Below, one piece after another: positions 8,116-10,455 of a DNA stretch of 10,455 bases. Each line of letters begins with the position of its first letter. Within the stretch, counting starts at the first letter, position 1. The notes under the pieces were generated by a model. That model ran no database searches, was not told the DNA's origin, and saw only the letters and a program-made list of their open reading frames with translations. The DNA is from Agrocybe praecox (Eukaryota > Basidiomycota > Agaricomycetes > Agaricales > Agrocybaceae): positions 1-10,455 of the forward strand of contig CAXHKQ010000337.1 in the NCBI GenBank assembly GCA_964017145.1. Reading direction: 5' to 3'. Position numbers and translations under genes: made by a program.

Positions 8116-8400
8116 CTTGATGCAGGCTGGTGGCTGGTTTGGTTCGTGGTTCGTTTCGATCCGGTTTCCAGCGAGAAGTGGTGGCGCGCGGGGTGGGGCA
8201 GTGCTCCGGTTTCGAGTCGCCGACACGAGCACAAGCCAATGAACGGACGCAGAGAGCACGACACGAACACGCAAACACTTTCACTGTACTATAGCTGTCG
8301 TTGTGATTTGTGATTCCGTAGTATGCCTGCCTGCCGATTGATCAATTAATCGACGGCCGTCGCGGCGCACGATGCAATAACACGCGGGTATATGGGAGAG
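8116..8400 (-). promoter_or_regulatory. presumed PGM3 5' UTR and core promoter region
   Basis: The region immediately upstream of the start codon in gene orientation, GC-richer than the flanks. A transcription start cannot be read with certainty. An initiator-like TACAGTGA lies at about 8289-8282, and there is no convincing TATA box at the right spacing. Palindromes ATTGATCAAT (8338-8347) and CGACGGCCGTCG (8351-8362) stand side by side and could bind dimeric factors. The assignment rests mainly on position. Confidence 0.35.
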
Positions 8401-8800
8401 CGTGAGTGTGTGTATATGTGTTGGCGTGTGCGTGACGAATCCCCACTCAGCAATTTTATTCAGCCGCAGTGCAGTCGAGAAACCTGCCGAACCGAAAACA
8501 CTCAGCTCGTCGCAACCGTTCGCGAGTGGGGGGAAAATTACACTGTGTGTGCAACACATGAAAAATTCACGTATGCATGCAAAACAACTCAGCACAGCAA
8601 CAACAACGCACGCGCAGCTGAGCGACGCGAATGGGCGGCTGTCAGTGGTTTTTCACTTTTCTTTTCATTCGAACGGCTGCAGTACCAGATTGGAATTATA
8701 TATTGCATGGAAAATCGTTGGATCAACGGTCTATTCGAGCGCAATCGAGTTGAAGTGATTTGAATTTATTATGGCAAAATAAATTATATATGCATCGATC
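8401..8800. other. upstream CA/TG-rich DNA, no gene recognised
   Basis: GTGTGTGTATATGTGTTGG-type tracts (about 8405-8430) and several open but domain-free frames on both strands. Stop scarcity follows from composition. It may be part of the promoter, possibly shared with a divergent gene to the right. Confidence 0.4.
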
Positions 8801-8801
8801 A

Positions 8802-8978
8802 TGGCCGCAAATAATACTGACAAAGAAAAAAGGGGATCTCACAGATCAGAGAGTGTTGTGAGTGAAACTAGAGGCAAATTAAACATATACCAGATTGCAA
8901 ATTTTGGCGATATAATCAAAAATCAAAATGAAGCACCTGGCGAACAGCCCAATATTATAAAGTCAAAGTTTCGCTAAT
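8802..8978 (+). CDS. weak small ORF, 58 codons, unknown
   Basis: An open frame from ATG at 8802 to TAA at 8976-8978. It starts MAANNTDKEKRGSHRSES, is hydrophilic and charged at the N-terminus, and has no signal peptide, membrane segment or known motif. The start context is strong (ATCATGG: A at -3, G at +4), and a perfect GTGAGT donor lies inside at 8858-8863, so it could instead be the first exon of a gene transcribed rightward from a shared promoter. No continuation is visible in the window. Chance occurrence is quite possible for an ORF this short. Confidence 0.2.
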
Positions 8979-9371
8979 AGCTAGACATATGTCTCTAGCA
9001 TTACTTGGCCAATTTTAGGATCGCTTACCAAAGAATAGTATGTCCTTCAAGACATACCATGCAATCATGCAATAAGTATTAATATTCGATTGATTTGAAG
9101 AAAGTCGACCAAATTGTTCCTATATTTCATGCATTCATTTATAAAAAGTTAGCCGCATGCGTATTGAACCAAATCTTGATCGTCCTTTATTGTTGGTGAA
9201 CCGATGAGCAAATGGGGACACAAATTGCAGTTCAATTCCCATACTGGCGATTAGTACTGGAAAATCTACAATTTGTAATCGTTGACTAAATGAATACGAA
9301 TTAGATACAATTTATTGTCAATTAAATTAAGCTATTGATAACACCACCCGACACCAAAAAAATACTCGCTT
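8979..9371. other. AT-rich intergenic DNA, nothing recognised
   Basis: There is a 12-bp perfect palindrome AGACATATGTCT at 8983-8994 flanked by TAGCT and CTAGC. Otherwise I see no gene, RNA or repeat. Confidence 0.55.
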
Positions 9372-10455
9372 CAAATATGAAATTTCTTATGTGTTTAGTG
9401 CTCCTAAAAACGAAAATCATAATAATTTTTTATTCTATGGATTCATTTTGTTGTTGTGATTTTTTTAAGTTTGTTGTGTAGTTGTTATGAATAATTTGCA
9501 ATATTTCGGGTTGGGTCCAAAACACAAAACTGCATCATATATCAAAAGAAAGACAATTGAATAACCTTCATTTCATTCTCAGATACTTTATGTCTATTGA
9601 TCCCAATTTAAGAGTTATTCGGGGAGGAACGTGAAAAATGTGTTTTTTCTTGTAAAAAAGATGCAAAAAAATTAACTAAACAAATATTAAATAATATAAA
9701 AATGCAATATACTTTTATCAATTTTATGTCATCTTAAAGCTGACTCAAAAACGCATCAATCAAGCTGGTGCAATGGAAAATCTATGGAAACGATTTTTCA
9801 TTATAGGCATTCAAACATGACCTAGTCGAGAACATTTTCCGATAAACCTAGAGGGTATGAAAAAAAAATATTTTCGAAAATGATGTAGAAATGAAGACCA
9901 TCACATTCACGTCGAAAAATTGTACTATGCTGCATATATGATATTCGGCAATAGAAAGTTATAGCACCTTGAATTTGTCATTCGTATGATCAAAATGGTA
10001 ATTAGGTCAGTTTTGATTGCCTATAACAAAGACATTACACCACAGACTTCCAACTGCATTATCTTGATTGATGCGTATTTGAGTCAGCTTTATGATGACA
10101 TACAATTTTATAAAGTATATTGCATGTTTATGTGTTTTAATATGTTTCTAGTGGATTTGTTTGCATCTTTTTTTCATGGAAAAACACATTTTTCACGTTC
10201 CTCCCCGAATAACTCTTAAATTGGGATCAATAGACATGAAGTATCTGAGAATGAAATGAAGATTATTCAATTGTCTTTCTTTTGATATATGATGCAGTTT
10301 TGTGTTTTCGACCCAACCCGAAATATTGCAAATTATTCATAACAACTACACAAAAAACTTGAGAAAATCACAACAAAAAAACTAATCCATGGAAAAAAAA
10401 ATTATTATGATTTTCGTTTTTAGGAGCACAATACGCATAAGAAATTTTATTTTTG
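9372..10455. mobile_element. large fold-back element (long inverted repeat)
   Basis: The left arm 9372 to about 9825 and the right arm about 10002-10455 are inverted copies separated by a non-symmetric loop of about 176 bp (9826-10001). The core 9474-9647 pairs with 10353-10180 with 3 mismatches in 174 and no indels (about 98%). Outside the core, identity falls, with short indels. The outer pairing still holds at the window edge (AAATTTCTTATG at 9380 against its complement at 10436-10447), so the element may continue to the right. Neither arm nor loop encodes a protein. It resembles a fold-back transposon or a MITE with very long TIRs. Target duplications cannot be checked because the right end is cut off. 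Confidence 0.85.
9826..10001. other. loop of the fold-back element
   Basis: AT-rich, not self-complementary as a whole, no ORF of note. It is the only part of the element that would be single-stranded in a hairpin. Confidence 0.7.

Noticed and set aside
8116..8274. An N-terminal extension of PGM3 from the in-frame ATG at 8274
   Set aside because: The added 53 residues are not like any AGM1 N-terminus; the ATG at 8115 gives the family's usual spacing to QYGTAGFRT.
9986..10219. A 77-codon plus-strand frame in the right arm of the fold-back element
   Set aside because: It lies in repeat sequence, has no recognisable motif, and the matching left arm does not preserve it as a protein.

Overview
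The window looks like insect nuclear DNA. It holds one spliced gene with compact GC-rich exons, long AT-rich introns full of degraded non-coding transposable elements, and CA/TG-rich stretches around the first exon. The protein and the intron style suggest a dipteran, perhaps a mosquito, but nothing here fixes the species.

The only gene I can support is phosphoacetylglucosamine mutase (PGM3/AGM1, called nesthocker in Drosophila). It lies on the minus strand and runs right to left. Four coding exons were reconstructed from protein similarity and splice signals: 8115-8015, 3750-2793, 762-605 and 446-77. Their phases fit exactly and they join into 529 codons with no stop. The last 20-30 or so codons and the stop codon must lie beyond the left edge, because the fourth exon ends at a GTGAGT donor. 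The enzyme interconverts GlcNAc-6-phosphate and GlcNAc-1-phosphate in the hexosamine pathway, which feeds UDP-GlcNAc to chitin synthesis, N-glycosylation, GPI anchors and O-GlcNAc. All four signature loops of the phosphohexomutase superfamily are present.

Layout from left to right: start of intron 4 (1-76), exon 4, short intron 3 (447-604), exon 3, intron 2 (763-2792), exon 2, intron 1 (3751-8014), exon 1, then the presumed 5' UTR and promoter (8116 to about 8400), and AT-rich upstream DNA. Intron 2 carries a three-copy diverged tandem repeat (796-1325), a structured GC-rich piece with a retroposon-like 3' tail (about 1655-2008) and a small terminal-inverted-repeat element (2051-2472). Intron 1 carries a 1034-bp non-autonomous piggyBac-like element bounded by TTAA (6047-7088). 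Inside that element is a further repeat structure (6712-7017).

The most striking non-genic object is upstream of the gene. From 9372 to the window end is a giant inverted repeat with arms of about 455 bp around a loop of about 176 bp. A 174-bp core of the arms is about 98% identical. It is a fold-back/MITE-like element and would form a long dsRNA hairpin if transcribed. I found no rRNA, tRNA, CRISPR array or bacterial feature. Other open frames in the window look like chance or shadow frames, apart from one weak 58-codon candidate at 8802-8978.
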